A stretch of 64,000 nucleotides of DNA from Xiphophorus maculatus (taxonomy: Eukaryota; Chordata; Actinopteri; Cyprinodontiformes; Poeciliidae), in assembly GCF_002775205.1 (NCBI RefSeq), contig NC_036450.1, positions 10,272,979 through 10,336,978 on the forward strand, in the 5' to 3' direction. Below are positions 1 through 15,124 of this stretch, one piece after another. Under the pieces are notes generated by a model that did not search any database, had not been told where the DNA came from, and was given only the letters and a program-made list of their open reading frames with translations. Numbering within the stretch: position 1 is the first letter of the stretch; each line of letters begins with the position of its first letter. The position numbers and the translations under genes are program-made.

Positions 1-3000
1 TGTTCAAATTTGTTGCTTGTAGATCCAAAGAAGGTTGTCAGTTAAATATAAAAAATTAATAAAAAATGAAGAATATAATAATATATATGGCACTTTTTTT
101 TTTTTTTACCTCAAACTAACATCCATTTGTAAACCTTTCTTGCCTCCATTTTGAAGAAGAATTGAAAAAAGGCTCTCAAATGTTATTTTGGTTCTATTTT
201 CAGTGATTTGTCTGCAAAAAAGAAAAAAAATCCACTTTGCTACTGATGTTGCATATTTTTAAAAACAACTTAAAGAAATTCTTTCATTTGCTTTGAGACA
301 GAAAATTGTTTGAAATGGTGCGGAGAAGCTGGAACTCCACATGTTTCCCACTCATTGGACAACAAACTAGAACTACTTTGCATTAAGATACATAAAATGC
401 ATTTTGCATTATTAATACATTTCATTTATGAATTTAAATTATTTCTATAACTTAATATGCATTTTTTTTATGGTGTGCTTGCCTAAGATGCTGTAAAATG
501 TTTTAATGGCCAAGGGAAAAGAAAGGAGGATCACCAACTTTAATACAAATGGCAGATATTCATTTTGTTGGGGAATGCGAATGTCTTGGTTCCGCTTTGA
601 AGAACAGTGTTGCAAAGGATTGATTTCATGACATGACCAATGCATTAACACCTTTGAAAAGATGGAAACGAACGTCTCTGACTCTTGCTGATTAAAGAGG
701 TCATGAGTCTATCAAGACAAAATGTTCTTTTGGGGTTTGAGTTGCGATGTTTCTGAAAACACTTCATGGCTAATCAAACTGACATATTTGACACTTTCTC
801 TTGCTTAAATGAACTGAATCTTGGACTACATGGACTCTTAAAATTTATGATGTGCAGGATAAAATGAATTGTTTACTGAAAAGTGTTTCTCATTTCCCTG
901 CATTAGAGAGTTTTCTGATAACAATCTGACTTTAAATGATTCAGTCAGGTACAACATTATTGCAAACCTCATTTTCCTCAGACAACAGTTCTTAGAATAT
1001 TTTCCTGTGATGTTCAAACCCAATTACTAGATTAGGAATTAATTCAGCATCAACTTCTCTGATATTCTGAACGAACTGACTTTTAGAGAGCAGGAGAGTT
1101 TGATAGAACAGACTTGTGATGAAACAAAAGTTGCCTGAGTAAAATGCTGCCACACTACACGCTTGGGTTATGGCCAACACAAAATCTGACAAAACATCAG
1201 GGGTAGAGTTTAATCAGAGACTCTAAAATTGATTATTTAAAATTGAGATCTCAAGACCCACCTGTTTTTAATGTCTTTAATAAGTTAATAACCGAGAAAA
1301 AAGAAAAAAAAAACATTTATTGTAACTAACAACTCTTTGTTCTTCTATTTTAGGAAATGTACCTGAGGTTCAAGAAAAAGTTCTTGCTTGGAATTATTTG
1401 ATGACTGACCTGTAATCCTAAAAAAGTGATGTTCATGAATAGATTTATGACGACAGTAAAATGTCTCCATAACTTTGTGTTATGTTGGACTAATTGCCCC
1501 TATTAAGTCAAACTATATAACAAAGAGATTTACAACCATAGATACTATATTAAATGTCATAAAACTTGTTCTGACATTAAATCAGACTGAACTTTTCCTG
1601 TTTTAGGTTAGGTAGGGTTATGATAATTACTTACTTTTGTTTGCATTCTTGCTAGACATGAACTGAAGATGTTACTTTAGAGATTTTAAAAATATATATA
1701 TTTTTCCAAAATATTTCTTTTTAAATATTTTATAAACTTTCACTTCAAACTGTTTCACATAAGTTGCTGGAATATTGGCCCCTTTCTATGGAAGCCCACA
1801 ATTTTCTTCGTGATATCTTATTTGACATCTTTAGATTTTTCATTGTGTTTTAGGTGTTGCTTTAAAATACATTTGCGTGTGTGATTTTATTCAACTGAAA
1901 TATTGTGAATTAAGAAAGGCAAAACACTACCATCAAACATTTTTTGAAATCGCTTAAAGACAAAGAGATTTTAATGTATGTAAACTTCTAACTTTGAAGA
2001 AAGTGATTTTATCGCAGCAATAGATAATTGATGATGATAATAACCCTAATAGATGAAACACTTTGATTTAATAAATGATGTCTTTTTAAATGCAATGTAT
2101 GGAAATAATTTATTTTGGCTGTGTGTTTCTAATATTTTTCATAAATCTCTATATTACAATAATTTATTTCCACTACATAGCTTTTCATGTGTTTTATGTT
2201 TCTGACTATTTCCTATTTTCAAAGCGGGACAATATACTGTATTTTATTTATTTATTATTTTCTTGACATTGTGCCGGTGGCTATCGAAATATGGTTGTAC
2301 ATTGAAAAATGAAATATTTATAATTTAATAACAAATGTAGATTTATTTCCATGTTCATATCAGTTTTTTCAATAATCAATAATTTCCATGTCATGGCGTA
2401 GAAAAATCATTATGGAAGAGAGGGAGTGCCATGAGTGAGGCTGCTGAACTAAATGTGCTGTCAGGATGTTGTCTCCAGGCAGTTGGTGAGAATTGCTGAT
2501 CTAACACTAAAGTCTCACACAATATCCCCCAGTCCTGAGCCAAGATAAATACAAAGCTCTGCATGCTACAGGTAATGCTGACAGAGGATCAAGTGTAGCA
2601 TATTGACCGAGCATGAGCTGCTCCATCATTTAAAATCACACCAATATAATCTGGAACTACTATTCATTTGTGATTGTTGGGGGGGGTTGAACCATTGTGT
2701 ATCGGCTCAGTGTTTTCAAATAATTGGGTTTAGTTTTTCAATTCAACTTGCTACAAGATGCTTTGTGCCTCTTTCCCCCCCTCCCCCCAAGTGCTTCTCC
2801 TTCCTATTCCCTGCCAAGTTTGTGAAGATTTGTCAACCCTTTTTATGGAAGACTCAAGAGATTAAAGGGGAGTCTTAATCCCATGTGATTATGATTTCAC
2901 ATAAAAGTAGCTTTCTCTACATTGATTTTAATGTTCTAAATTAAACTAATGATTCAACAACAATACCTTTCTCCAGTGATGATCTCAAGATCGTCTCTGT

Positions 3001-6000
3001 AGATAATAGTAAAGGAAACGTTAGGATCTCTTTCTGGGTTTATATCTTACATTTTTTAAGTTCATTGTCGTAACATATAAAAGTTCCAGTGTGAGGTGAA
3101 ATAGACTGTTATATAGCTCCAATAATTACTCTATAAATTCAGAGTTAAACTCTTGGCTGCATTTTAAAGCTGCAGAGTTCCTATGGAGAATACTTACACA
3201 CATTATCTATGGCAACCTCATGTATATACAAGCAATGAGAGATGATACAAGACTAAACAGTACATAGAGGCACAGACAATTAAATAGTTGTAGGAACAAT
3301 GACTTTTATGGATATAACTAATACTGGAAAGAGTAACTTTTAGTGAGTTTACAATTACTTGTCTAATAGCTATTTTACCGTATATTGCATCTGCATGGCT
3401 ATAAAAATGGCTGTTATGCTGCACATTAGAATAAAAACTCCACTGGCCTTCCATCTTTGGGAATGTCTGTGTTTATCTACATATTCTATTCAGTTTTAAA
3501 ACCAAAAAATGAGAATCAGTGACATTGAGATTTATGGTTTCTTTGGAAACAAACTGATTAGCGTTTTGGAGCTCCATTCTGTTCCTCAGTTTTGCAGAGT
3601 TTTGATCTGCTGATGCCAATTTTTGTGACTACTAATTTAAAACAAATTAAAACATCACAAATTTAAAACCATTCATTTATATTAGGACCAGAGAAAACAT
3701 CAAACTGAATGTGTGAGAGAGAATTCTCTGTAAAATACAATTTTACCATAATTTAAACACAAAAACAAAATTGTTATGAAATTGACATTTTATGACATCT
3801 TTGGCAACTTTTTATCACAATTAGGATGGTTAGCATCAGTAAGCTTAAGAGAAAGTATTTTGATATTCAGCTTATCCTCTAAGATTGTGTATTGAAGAAG
3901 AATATTTGGATACTGTATACAAAAAAAGTTATTACTCCTGGTCACTGATTGTTTTTACTAACCAAAAAAATAATAAAAAATGTTCAAAAACTTACAATGA
4001 ATCCATCCTTCTATTGTTTATGAAAAAAAAAATCTGCATCTCCTTGCAGCCAAGTTGGATGAACAGAAAAACATAATCCTGGCCTTTATATATCACTTAA
4101 TTTATAGTTCATTGAAAGTATATTTCCATCTTCATGAAAAATGTCAGAAAAAATACGGGGGCAATTGTTTATGCACCGTCTTGAGGATGAGTTGATTTAT
4201 TTGGAATGCACACGTCATTTTAACACCATTTTGTAAAAGTATTCCACTGCAAATGTCGAAATATAATAATGTACTTTTTGCATGATTTACTGTTCTAATA
4301 TAAGAAAAGAGGCTTGTGCATTATTGAAACCTTCAGAATAAGTGGAACTATCAGAGCCTGGGTCTTTTGCTCAACTGATCCTGGATAGCTTGTTCACAAA
4401 CAAGCAAGTAGACATGCGTGCAAACTCACACACACACACCAACATATACACACAGGTTGCTTTGAGAGGGAAATGAAGTGAAGCAGAAAATTGGCAGGAA
4501 TGTGAGAGGTTTGCTCTGATATGATCTATGAGATGAAGCAGTGGAGCTTGTCGCTCCATATAATCCAACATGACAGCAGCATCTCTAGCCACCTATAATC
4601 CATTAATCACACAAAAAAAGCTCTCATGCATCCGCACGTAGTTATATACCCAATCATGCACTAATACAAAAACAAAGAGGCACATAGTTACTCCAGTGAG
4701 ACATCACAAAATTGTCCATGAAAACTGTACCTTCACAGTCAACAGGCATTTATTTTGTTCAAACTATTTCACTTTCTTTTATTCCACATTACCTTTCTTC
4801 AGATGTTAATAAACTAAATTATGTTTATGTTTTTGAGAGCTGACCAAAATCCTATAGTCAATGTACTTGTAGAAAACCTTCATGCCCATTCTAACTAGTG
4901 GTGAAATATACACAAAATAACATGCTGCATGAGCTCAGTACAAAGTCACAAATATAAAAGAATTAATTTTGGCTGGATTATCAAATCACCAGTAGCAAAT
5001 GCTTAATATCGCCATGTTTTCCCCACAGTTACACAAAACGGTTGAAGCTGTACGTGTCTTACAGATTTGCACATTTCTAGCCATAAATGTTTTTCTTCTT
5101 CTTTGCTAAATGGCTCTTAAGTATGAGCCAAACCATGGGATTGTAGCTCTGCTTTTTTTCTTTTTTCAATAGATCCACTAAAAGTTGACATGAATTAATG
5201 CCTTGTGCTGCATATCTCTGCAGTAACCCCAGAGTTGCAAACTTGATCCATTTCCATCTTTGGAAGGCTTGATTTGGGTCGATGTACACGGATACCAGCA
5301 AAATGACAGATTATGTGATTTTTGTGTTGTATTTGTAGGTCTCTTCATTCCAGGCTTATTCACTTTGCTAAAAAGGTACAAATCAAAATCAGATTCTCAT
5401 TCAAATTACAAAGACAGAATTTACATTTGAAGGATGAATTTTTTCAGTGAGAAAACTAAAATGACACAAAGGGCTGCATCTCATCTTGGAAACCTGTCAA
5501 ACAGATTTCATATTGCCACTATAACCTGAAAACACATTTTTTCAGATTACAACTGTAATATCAAATCAAACAAAAAGGCTAAACATTTTGATGCTGCTAA
5601 ATTGACTGGCATTCAGTGGTTTAATCACCTTCTGAGTGACAGCCTTCTTTTTGATCACACATGAAGATTTCAGTCCTCTCTTTGAAGGATGCTTGCAAGT
5701 TAGAAAAATTGCTTCACTTGACAAAGAAAGCAACTATGCACTCTGGCTCTGAACTCTTGAGTTGCGAGGACTCTATAATCTCTTCTTGTTATGAGAATTG
5801 AATTTTACGTGAAGGAAATTTATAGACGCTAACAGAAAAAAAACAAAAAAACTTCCCAAACCCCCAGTTTTCTAACTCTCTAAGGAAGTGAACAATGGGC
5901 ATTCAAAAAGAATACACATAACTGAATTAAACTGCAGAGCAGCTGCCCAGGTTATTTGCATATAGTTACAGTAAAGGAAATAGCTACAGTCTTCCAAAGG

Positions 6001-9000
6001 GGCTCTTCCTGTACAGTACTAATTAAATACTGAATGACTCATTGCTTATAAAAAAAGAGCAACTCAATCACCCCGTTTTCTGTTAGTAAAAGTAACTGAG
6101 GATTTATACAATAAGATCACATTTTGATTTGACTCTATTGTAATTGTGTCCCTTTTTGTCTCACTTAGCCATGGTTGCTACTGTTGTAAAGTAATAAAAC
6201 AACATACATGTTGTGACATATTGATTATTTGGAAAAAATGGATGATGAAGCTCATTATGCTGTTTTGCTGATTTTGGTAGGAGTTTAATTTTTTGGTTTG
6301 ACATTTGATCTACTCCACAATCTTTTGTGGAGTAAATGATCTATGATTGTCAACCATTTGAAATGACAATCGCTTGTCATTTTCAGAAGAATAAGGCGAA
6401 CAACCAAATGTCCACATTAGGATAGTGATATATCAACTAGATTGGAAGGCATGCAGTCACTTTGACAGGGCAAGTGATACTTAACATATTATAGTTTTGC
6501 AGTTCCTGATTTACTCATTTGTATATAATTTATTGTATTATGTTTGTAAAATAAAACGTCTGTTGAGAGCATAGATTGATATAATGATTAAAAAGATTGT
6601 TTAGTCGGAATCACAGATGCAGCAAAACAAACAGGCAGCTGTGTTTTGGTTTTTTACAAAATGGAAGTACAAGGGAGCTAACAGATAACATTCCACTATA
6701 AGACCTTAAACCTGTGGCACACATCAAACCCAAAACCTGAAGTGGTAATGAAAGTTGTAAGGACTGCCATCAGCTATCAGACTGGACTCAGAATCGTAAA
6801 TGGATACTTCTGACCAACGGGGAACAGCAGTAAATCTCCCTGTCGCTTTGGTGTCTGAAGATGTGAAAAGTGTCGACCCCAATATAATGATTGTCTGAAC
6901 AAATTAAGGGATTTTATTTGTAGATATGTGCATAGAAAATTTCATGTTTTTAAATAAGAGAGAGGCAAATATGTATGCAGCCATTGCTCTGGTTACTGAC
7001 TTCAAAATGTTCATCAGAGAGCCACTGCAAGAAACAATTTCTGTGTTGGTTGTTGGGAAGTTTCGTTACTGACCGCAAATTATCCAGGAATGTTGTGGCA
7101 CTAATGTCTTTGAATACGCTTAGATGATATCAAACCATACTACCTCAAAGTTAAGCTCCAATTTAACTGAAAAGCTCACCTCTTATACTACTACAGATAA
7201 AGCTTGGCATTTATCAAGTCAAAAACCCTATCCCTGTAAACAGTCACAGTTAATCCAAATGGGACATTGGTGGACAGACACACTGAGAATGCAGCGAGTA
7301 AAATAAAATGTTTTATGTATTCCAATGTTGACCGAAGTGTTCAGAATGGCTGTGCTGGTTCACAAAGGTGCAGTTGTGCAAGACTGAATAAAGGAGATGA
7401 ATGTGACAGCCTCTCTAGCAGTCAGCAGCCCCAGAATATAAACAGCAATAAGCAAATAGGATCAGAGTCATAATAAATCCTTTGCATGTATCATTATGCA
7501 CTTAGTAACTCAGTGTCATCTCAATGTAGACGTGTTTGGGAATTTGTATTTTCACTCTGGCGAGAGTGAAATAATTGGAATCATGACTTGGCGCCACATG
7601 AAATCATTTAATTTTAGAAAGTGGAAAAGTGCTGTGTTTTTTTTATTTTCTAGTAGCAGGTATAATAAAACTTTATATAGACTCTTTAATGGTGGACAGT
7701 ATTTGACGGCAACAATTTTGAGTGCGGATATCATGTGGCTCAAAACATCCAGGAAAAAATGTCTCTCAAAACCTGGAATCAGTGTTGGTATGATGCAGCT
7801 TTTTGTAGGCAGGCAAAGACTTTCCAAATACTTAAAGGTAAAATCTACTGGCTATAATCCTTGTTCTATTGGTCAGTTCAATCTTTCAAAATCATTTGAG
7901 CAAAGCTGACGGTTTCTTATGTTCACAGAACGTTTGTTTTAATTAAATTCTGTTTAATGTCTTGCATTTGCTGTGTAAAATCCATGAGGTTTCAGTTAAG
8001 ACAGTTTGACAAATGCATTGATGTTGCTTGTTGCTTCTGGAAGTCTTCTTAGAACCTGGTTGTTATAACATTGTATTTTAGTGTCGCCAATTTAAGAAAT
8101 AGCCTTGTTTTTGAATCTCCAAAAGGAAGTACAGGGAAAACTTTGAAATCCATTGAAATTACAGCCTGCAAATTCCTCAGCTTCATGCCAACACTGTTAA
8201 CCACTTTTTCATAACTGTAAACAAAATAAATTTGAAGGCTAAACTTCACTATGTTCTTGTTGATGTCTAAATCTGACCAAACAGCAAAGGCTTTCAAAAA
8301 TCATGGCGCTCCAAACAGCTTCTGGTTTCACCTCGAGGTGTTGTCAGAAAACAAGAGGTCCATTATCAACACTTTTAAAATGTTGAATAAAGCCGAAGTC
8401 ACAAGGAGTTTATTGCACTTAAAACATTCAAGTGTGTCCTTCAAATTGTTCAACTTTAGGATGGTTATTTTCTAATCAAGACTTCATTTCCACTTATTAG
8501 CAGATTTGTGGAGAGTTAAAGAGGCTGGAGATATGCTTGTCAGGATCCATCCCCTTGAGTGATTGGTGTTGTGTGTGTATATTAGCGTGTGAGTGACTGT
8601 AAATGTGCATGAGTGTACTGGGGCATAGATCATAATCCTTTAATAAATATTTGTGTCACTGTGACTGACATTCCCCGCCAGTGCTCCGATAAAAGTCTCT
8701 GTTTGGTGCTGTCCTTTTGTGTCCCAACATCTCTCTATCTCAGAGAGACTGTTTGTTTCAGTCAGAAACAATCGAAAGCAGTGTTGGCAAGACATGTAGT
8801 GGAAGGGGTGCAGAAACAGAATGCTGTGCTTTTCACCCACATTCTGGGGGGAAAATAATGTGGCAACATGTTGGGATTTAATTTTTATTTTGTTTTTTTA
8901 TGTGGAAAATGTTTCACTTATCTTTTTCATGCAAGAATACAAATGTGCCTCTTTTGTTTAATAAGCCTTTATTGTTATGAATTATAAAATAAAGTCAGAA

Positions 9001-11840
9001 CTCATAGAAGAAAAATGTTTAAACTGAAATGAAAAAGTCTTCATAGAGCAAACAATATTTTTTTGTTTTCTTTCCTCAATAAACGCTACTAGTGAATGTG
9101 AGTCTCTATAAAGAGCTTTTCATATTTTATGTGTTTTAAAGGTAATTTTACATGTCTAAATGTGAAAACATCAAGTCCTGTTAGATCTTTGAAGCATGTG
9201 TGGTGCTTATGATGTATCCCTGTTTTGTACAATAGTTATAAAGTTTCTTTTTTCATGACATCAGGGTTGCATCTTCTTGTTTTTGCTATTTAATAATCAC
9301 TCTACAGTCTTGGGATGAAAGTTCTGGGCTCCAAATGTTGTCTAAGAGTTAACCAAACAGGTCAAATAATTACTTGGTGAATTAATCAGGTAATAAGATT
9401 GCCATGTCTTTTGAACTTCTTCTGCACTCTGAGGTGAGAAACTTCATCCTTATGAGATAGAGTGAGATTAGGAAACAGTATTAATGGGTCATTGCCATAT
9501 GGAATTCACACATCTGCTACTTGCGCTATATTGCAGCAGTGTTGCATATTTTTATTTTATACTGAGAGTCTTTGTGTTGCTCTTGAACTCTTTTGGAAAT
9601 TCTTAGGGCGTTGGTAGACTGTCATTTACTTTGAGCACATTATTTTTGAAATGCAAGGTTGATACACAACAGTGTTACAGGTGTAGAAAAATATGCACAT
9701 AAAACCTTTTGTTTTATTAAATTACATACCACTAAAAATGAAAATGAATAAACAATAGTGATGTAACTTTGCTTATAATTAAGCCTTAGTTTGCTGGCAA
9801 GCCAGAAAACATTTTACAGAGATTTCATGAGTTTGAAATAGTGATTGTATGTAGTTTGCTCGTAATCTGAGCAAAGTACATAATACACGTAATAACCCTT
9901 AGAACTGTTGGTATTTCTATGACAGAGAAACAAATATGCAAGGACTGATGAGCTGCATTACCCAATGCAATTTGTATCCTGGAAGGTAGTATTATACTGT
10001 TAAACATGTCATATATACTAATTTGTTGACAATAGCTGTAGTATTTATGATCTTACATGTGTTTAACAGTTTGTAAAAGGTACTTTGAACTTAGAGAAGA
10101 ATTCCAAATGCATATTGTGTAACAAACTCTAATAAAATGTAAAAAAAAATATCAAGGTTTGAAAGTTTTACCACATCACAATTTGAAACTATCCTCTAAT
10201 TAACAAGGTCTTTCTTAACAGTTAGTAGAGTCAGCTGTCTTTATATAAAACAATACTCAAATCACTGATAGATTCCAAGCCTCCCTAAATACCTCCTCCT
10301 TATTAGATGTACACACGTGCTCCTGTTTTCAAATATATGCTGATGTACCCTGCTTTTGCAGTGGCTCTGCACCAGATTGCATTCATTCTCTTCTAACTAA
10401 CAATGTGTTACCACTCTGACTTTCTGCACTGTCTTGCCCTTGCATAGCATGAAATCTAAAAGCATAGGCTTTGAGCATCACTAATGCTGCAGCCAACACT
10501 TTAAATTAGGCACTCTGAGACCAGGAAAACTTTCAAAGTTCTGGCAATTTGGGAAGAGGGTAGATCCCAGGCCTATTTTGAGGACTATACTGGAGCACTC
10601 AAGTACAGCTGTACTTTATACTTTATGTAGTGACGTCAAGACCGCCATTCTGAACATCACCAGTGTTTTCTTGACCAGATGTTGACACTTGAAGGCAATC
10701 TCCCAACATTTGGTTGTTTTATTCTTCCTCCTATAAAACCCCTGCAATTTGAGCGACCGTAAGTATAGGTTTGGTATGCTTTGATTTGTTAACTCATGGA
10801 TCTTAAACAGCTGTACATGTACCACTGGCTCTATTGTAGATGTCTTCAGTGAAAAGAATTCTGATTTCAAAAGTGCTTTAATGAAGAAACAAAAACACCC
10901 GAGGAAAGGTCTGTTTTCATCATTTAAAATGTTTCTCCGTATCCTGGTTCTTGGACTATTCTCCAAAGGTAAGACATGGATGTGAAATTTTGTGTGGGAC
11001 AGATGCCTACTTCAAGGTGGAACATAAAAAATTACTCATTGTTGAATTTCAAAAAACAACAATAAAATATTGATGATCTTTGGCTCTTGCTGTTGAGACA
11101 ATAAAGAATAGATTCCTTCCTTCAGCATTTTTTGAAAAAGTTGTTGAAGCCTATTGATACAACAATAGACCTCAATGATTCTCCATTGCTCCATCGTTGC
11201 TAATATTTGCTTAAGGCAATACTGGAGGGTGATGCTTTAGAGCTCAGTATATGTGCCTGGAAGATTTTTTTTCTCAGTATTCTTTTGTCTTACAATCATA
11301 TGGGTAAACTGAAGCGAAGTATGAATGCGTCTTTGTTTATTTTAAGTTAATACATTTATTCAGAAAAAGTTTACGGCATTCAAAGTTTAGACATTTGTAA
11401 GGAAAGTTAAACTCTTCCCCTTCAACTGCTTTATTGAAATTCTGCTGGCGACTCTCTGACTCTTTCAGGTAAATTGAATTGTGAATGTGTTTCAAGACCT
11501 TGTCACTCAGCGAAGCAGACTTATCCTGAAGTCAGCTAATAGCCTCTCTGTCTTTAAAGCTACCCTACTTCAGTTCTTACCCTGTACACATGGAGATTTG
11601 ATGTTTAGCCCTCCAGCAAAGCAAGTTATTTTTCTTTCTGTCTCAGCTGTAGAAAATATCCCAAAACTTTTCTCTGTGCTAAAGATGAGCTCCATGTTCT
11701 TGTTCTGGAAACTCACTTTTACATTCTATTATCATTAAAGGCTGCAACATTTTAATCAACCAAACGTTATAGACTGCGTTTGATGTTGTGTCAAAACACA
11801 CCAATTAATCCATGTCTATACAGTTAATATTTGCTCCAAT
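1..11840. other. Gene-poor AT-rich intergenic (or intronic) stretch
   Basis: I find no convincing coding exon here. The open frames are short, lack family motifs and are not joined by matching splice sites. The longest (137 codons, plus strand, around 7.5-7.9 kb; 116 codons, minus strand, around 10.6-10.97 kb) have ordinary AT-rich composition. Short perfect hairpins occur around 6.3-6.4 kb. The stretch could be a gene desert or an intron of a gene outside the window; the sequence alone does not decide. Confidence 0.6.
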
Positions 11841-11869
11841 TATACATAAGCAACATAAAGAGCCAGATT

Positions 11870-12425
11870 AAAGCTTGTTAATGGACACAGGGATGAAGAC
11901 CTTAATTTTTGGAGAAATATCCTTTGGTCTGATGAAATGTAGCTGAAGTATTCATCCATAAGGATCACATTAGAGTTGGACAAGGGAAAGGGAAGCTGGC
12001 AAATCTGAGAACCCCATCCTGGCTGTGGCACGAACAAGTTATGTAAATATTTTGTTGCAAAGGGGAGTTTTGTGCTTCACAAAATAGCTGCCATCATTAG
12101 AAACAAATAATATGTGGAAATACTAAAGCAATATTTCAAGATATTAGCCAGCAAATTAAGTTTTAGGTGAAAATGGGTCTGGCAAACGATTACTGAATCT
12201 AAGCTAAAACACTTGCAACGTGTGCTTTGGAATAGTCATCACACAGCCATGATCTCCCTCAGAAAATATATGGGCAGAGGTGAAAAGGAGCAAACAAGGC
12301 GACCTATAAACCGGACTCCATCTGTGTTTATTCAGAAAATTGCGCCAAAGTTCAAGGAACTTTTGGGGAACCACAAAGGTCAACCTTTGGAGAACAAAGG
12401 AGTAAAAAATCTGAATCCCACAAAG
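11870..12425 (+). pseudogene. Decayed Tc1-like transposase
   Basis: Read in the plus sense, the DNA follows the second half of fish Tc1-like transposase genes as I remember them. It starts with a frame around TGGTCTGATGAAA (the WSDE catalytic segment), then a stretch like the usual fish Tc1 'enlarged amount of GGAAATACT...AAGCAA' portion, then a block resembling the C-terminal NPIE-LWAEL region (near 12,255-12,290, ATATATGGGCAGAGGTGAAA). Stops and indels break the frame throughout, so it is a dead copy. The exact ends are not clear and no inverted repeats were located. Confidence 0.6.
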
Positions 12426-12429
12426 AACT

Positions 12430-14970
12430 ATGTTTCACAGCTACAAACCCTGTGACATCACAGAGTTAAAATATCACTTTTTAATTTTGATAATCCTCAC
12501 TGATCTAAAACAGTTTCGTTTGTAAAATATTTTGTGAAGGGCACTTCAAATGTGACATTTCTGCCATTTTTATACGTTAGGCAGAGCAAATTTCTTTGAA
12601 TCATTTTAATTAAGGATTGTTCTTTAAATTGTTATTATTATTCCAGTAAATAAGACAGGCAGTTGAAGGCACTATTTAATTTCTAACTCCTAAATTGTTT
12701 TATCATTAACCTTTGAGCTCTTGTTCATGAAATGGATCTGCAGCGGGGATTTTTCTTTTTGTATTCATGTTGGCCTCTTTGGTTTAGGTCTTACTACAGA
12801 TGGTCCAGAAGCTATTTTTTTTTTAAATGGTGTTATTTGTCACACTTGCCAGACCTTCTTCTCGAGTGTCGAAGCGGTGGCTCCTCGGCGCTCTTTTAAG
12901 GAGTGAGAGGTTATTTAAATTCTCTTCTTCATAAAAACTGCACATTTGGATGAACGGAATACAAATGAGTATTATTCTCCTCTGTTTTCACTTACCCTCC
13001 TCTCTGCCCCTACCATCTATCAAAGGTACGTGACGTGACGACGACAAACACAGACTCCATATGACCTGGGACGTGAGTCAGACTCTGAACAGATTCTTTC
13101 AGAGGGATTCTCCATTCATGTGTAGTCATCTTCAGTTTTGTTGTTTTATAAAGATTTGGTGAAATGGGATTTCATCTCTCTGTCCCTTTTCTATCCAACA
13201 TTAATTCTCTGTCTGTGTTGTTTCCGTCTGCCTTTGCCTCTGTCATTTTGCTGCAGGCAAAATGAATAAAATATGGGAGACTAGTGGAAAACATAGAATG
13301 AGATCATTAAAAGTTGAAATAATACAGGAAAAGGGTTATCCTTAATTACTTTTCATCTAACTGCATAATCAGGTCATAATCTCTCTAAGTCCAGTTCACT
13401 GGTTTGTGTACAGTAGTGTTGATGCAATTTTTTTTTCTAAAGCATTTAACAAGGGTCTAAAACCACTTAAAAATCCAGGTAAGGGGTATTTTTTAAAGAT
13501 CTACAATTATTACAGTTCTATGAATATATAATGATGTTTTCATATACACTTCAGGATATATAAATACAATAAAAGGGGGAGCTATACTTTCTATCTATAA
13601 ATTCAAACGACGATCCAGTCAGAGTCAGTATTTAACTACATTTACTCAGTGATGAAAATATCACACTAAGAAATAATTGTTTTTATTGAAATCACTGGAG
13701 CCACAATCATTGAAATCCCTTTTTCTTAAGACAGTTAGTAGTCTCCAATAAAATTATTCAACGTTGGATCATGAAGAGAAAGTGTCCTGGGTCCTGTCAT
13801 GATCTCTATTCTTTAATAATTCAAAATTGTAACTGACGTTAATTTTCTTATTCACAAGTTTGTGACTATGTTGCCCATATTTCTTTAGGTATCTCTTTCT
13901 GTCATTGAGGAACTTTGACAGAAAAGCCTTTTTCAACTGTGTGCTTTAAAGTATCACCAGCCTGAGGATCTTATACTTACCGACTCATAAGATAATACAA
14001 GAAAAATGTGATAAATCAAAAATTGAAGAGAAGCTTTTAAAGACAATTGTAAGAATAAAGATGATTGATATCCATCACAGGAAGTATAAAACAGGATTGG
14101 TGAGCTATCAACTCCTTGTTTCTTGTTAAAAGCCTGCCAGCTGAGTTCTGTACAACTCGATACGATTAATGGGTTTTTGGCTCAGGCAGGTGAAGAGGCA
14201 GCTGCTGCAGGAAAGGAATGAGGAGATAGAAGTGCATAAAGTGATTTCCATTTCTTTAAAATCCCACTTCAGCACTCAATAAGTCCTTTTAAACTTGCTC
14301 TGTAATATTGAAAGTCATATCTTTCAAAGTTTAGCCTCGAATTACATCAACCTGTGTCTTTAGTCTCTGTTGTTTAATCTTACACATGACAGTAATTCAA
14401 GACACAGCCAGACACCATCAGTCCAAACCGATCTGTTGCGTTTACCATTGAACCACCAATCCTTGAAAGCAATAACGTTTTGATGGGGTTCAGCAGGAGG
14501 AAGACTCTGTTTCAATTAGCATCACAAAATGAGAGTAAGCTGCAACAATGACATTAATTTTTGTTGGTTAAACTTCAGCGTTTCCACACATAAAAGCTAA
14601 GAATACACGTTTACATAAAAAGGAGCTGAAGCTCTTCACACAACACTGCCATCTAGTGGCCACAGCTTTCACTAAATTGATGTAACATTGTCAACAAATT
14701 GAAAGTCCATGGTTTCTTTTTTGAAACCACAAATTTTAATAAACAATTTACATATTGCCTTCAATTTGTCATTGAAGAGGATTTTATAGCTGTAAACCTA
14801 AGATATGGACATGCAAATAAACAGACTGGTTTGGCGAGTGTAGCAATAATCAGAGAAGAGGACAAAACTTAGGTGGGAGAATATGCTGACAAGACAACTA
14901 TGAGTCGTACCCTACACAAATGTTGCATAAATCCACTAGTGGTGATGTTTTGCTTCTTTAGAGAAAGGAA
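12430..14970. other. Intergenic stretch, no gene recognised
   Basis: AT-rich DNA with short unrelated open frames only. A GC-richer patch near 12,850-13,080 contains TGACGTGACGACG-like CRE/ATF half sites but no clear promoter or exon. Nothing else could be supported. Confidence 0.5.
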
Positions 14971-14974
14971 AGCT

Positions 14975-15120
14975 TTGGAAAGTTGAAAGATGGAGCTAAT
15001 GCAATCCAGCAAGAAAAACTCTGAGGCTGCAGAAGTTCACCTTCAACCTGGACATGGACACCAGTCCAAAAGCAGCAACAGCGAAACTGGTTTAGAGCAA
15101 AGCATGGCTGTGTTTTAAAT
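14975..15120 (+). mobile_element. Fragment of a Tc1-like element
   Basis: About 145 bases resemble the stretch of fish Tc1-like elements that includes AAGTTCACCTTC...CCTGGACA and TGGTTTAGAGCAAAGCAT. In intact elements this lies just upstream of the NPIE region, in the sense orientation. The match is from memory and the copy is strongly diverged. Confidence 0.5.
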
Positions 15121-15124
15121 TGAT

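Noticed and set aside
7496-7909. 137-codon plus-strand frame
   Set aside because: No recognisable motif, AT-rich codons, no splice partners, and a competing frame of similar length on the other strand.
10616-10966. 116-codon minus-strand frame (KTTKCWEIAFKCQHLVKKTL)
   Set aside because: I briefly considered a transposase remnant, but there is no catalytic motif and no neighbouring element structure.
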